Below, in pieces: positions 5,534 through 5,675 of a stretch of 5,675 nucleotides of DNA. This DNA comes from an uncultured Peptococcaceae bacterium (lineage in GTDB: Bacteria; Bacillota; Peptococcia; Peptococcales; Peptococcaceae), in NCBI GenBank assembly GCA_900553245.1, contig USCP01000128.1, positions 1 through 5,675 of the forward strand, in the 5' to 3' direction. Below the pieces are notes generated by a model. It had not been told where the DNA came from, ran no database searches, and was given only the letters and a program-made list of their open reading frames with translations. Numbering within the stretch: the stretch's first letter is position 1; every line of letters starts with the position of its first letter. A program made the position numbers and the translations under genes.

Positions 5534-5675
5534 TTACATCACCGCAATCTGCACGGCATTGTCGCGCACTTGATTGATGGTCGCCACCAAGGCGGTGCGG
5601 GTCTTTTGGTCAAAGAGCTTCATAAACGGAATCGGCTTGTCAAACAGGGCGTCTTTAAACACCCTAGCTGGGCAG
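5534..5675 (-). CDS. C-terminal 46 residues of an unidentified protein (5' end outside window)
   Basis: The frame is open from the right edge to a TAA at 5534-5536. It encodes a segment reading PIPFMKLFDQKTRTALV and ending NAVQIAVM. Its amphipathic character, its codon choice (resembling the neighbours) and its position 33 bp before the SWIM gene on the same strand support a genuine coding end. I do not recognise the family. Its closeness to the SWIM gene suggests a shared transcript running leftwards through SWIM to the dehydrogenase. Confidence 0.6.
   Translation of the reverse strand, partial: CPARVFKDALFDKPIPFMKLFDQKTRTALVATINQVRDNAVQIAVM

Overview
The window looks like a chromosomal piece of a Bacillota (Firmicutes) bacterium with roughly balanced base composition (judged by eye, not computed). 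The pointers are strong AAAGGAG-type ribosome binding sites, an Mga-type transcription regulator, and Rho-independent terminators between convergent genes. I cannot name the genus. There are no rRNA or tRNA genes, no CRISPR array, no phage genes and no recognisable transposase.

Layout, left to right. (1) The 3' part of a plus-strand metal-dependent amidohydrolase (1-692) ends at a bidirectional terminator (697-732). (2) Facing it is a minus-strand pair: a patatin-like phospholipase (965-1810) followed 26 bp later by a small PspC-domain membrane protein (738-938). Both probably come from one extended -10 promoter at 1866-1893. (3) A 565-bp non-coding stretch (1811-2375) holds that promoter, a perfect 18-bp hairpin, several nested inverted repeats that could be an unrecognised structured RNA, and a good sigma-A promoter with a dyad for the next gene. 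(4) A 501-aa Mga/PRD-type regulator (2376-3881, plus strand) follows. (5) Between it and the next, convergent gene lies an 88-bp nested palindrome. Its outer 13-bp stem with T-tracts is a normal bidirectional terminator. Its loop carries a 50-bp palindrome flanked by CAC/CAC, which reads as a MITE-like insertion into a terminator loop. (6) A minus-strand group runs from the right edge: the C-terminus of an unidentified protein (5534-5675), a SWIM zinc-finger protein (5069-5500) and a zinc-dependent medium-chain alcohol dehydrogenase (3979-5013).

The genes do not form one obvious pathway. The patatin/PspC pair suggests envelope or lipid functions. The dehydrogenase is a metabolic enzyme, and the regulator might respond to sugar/PTS status, but no PTS gene is in view. 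The observations most worth a second look are the palindrome inside the terminator (3885-3972) and the structured intergenic segment (about 1929-2262).
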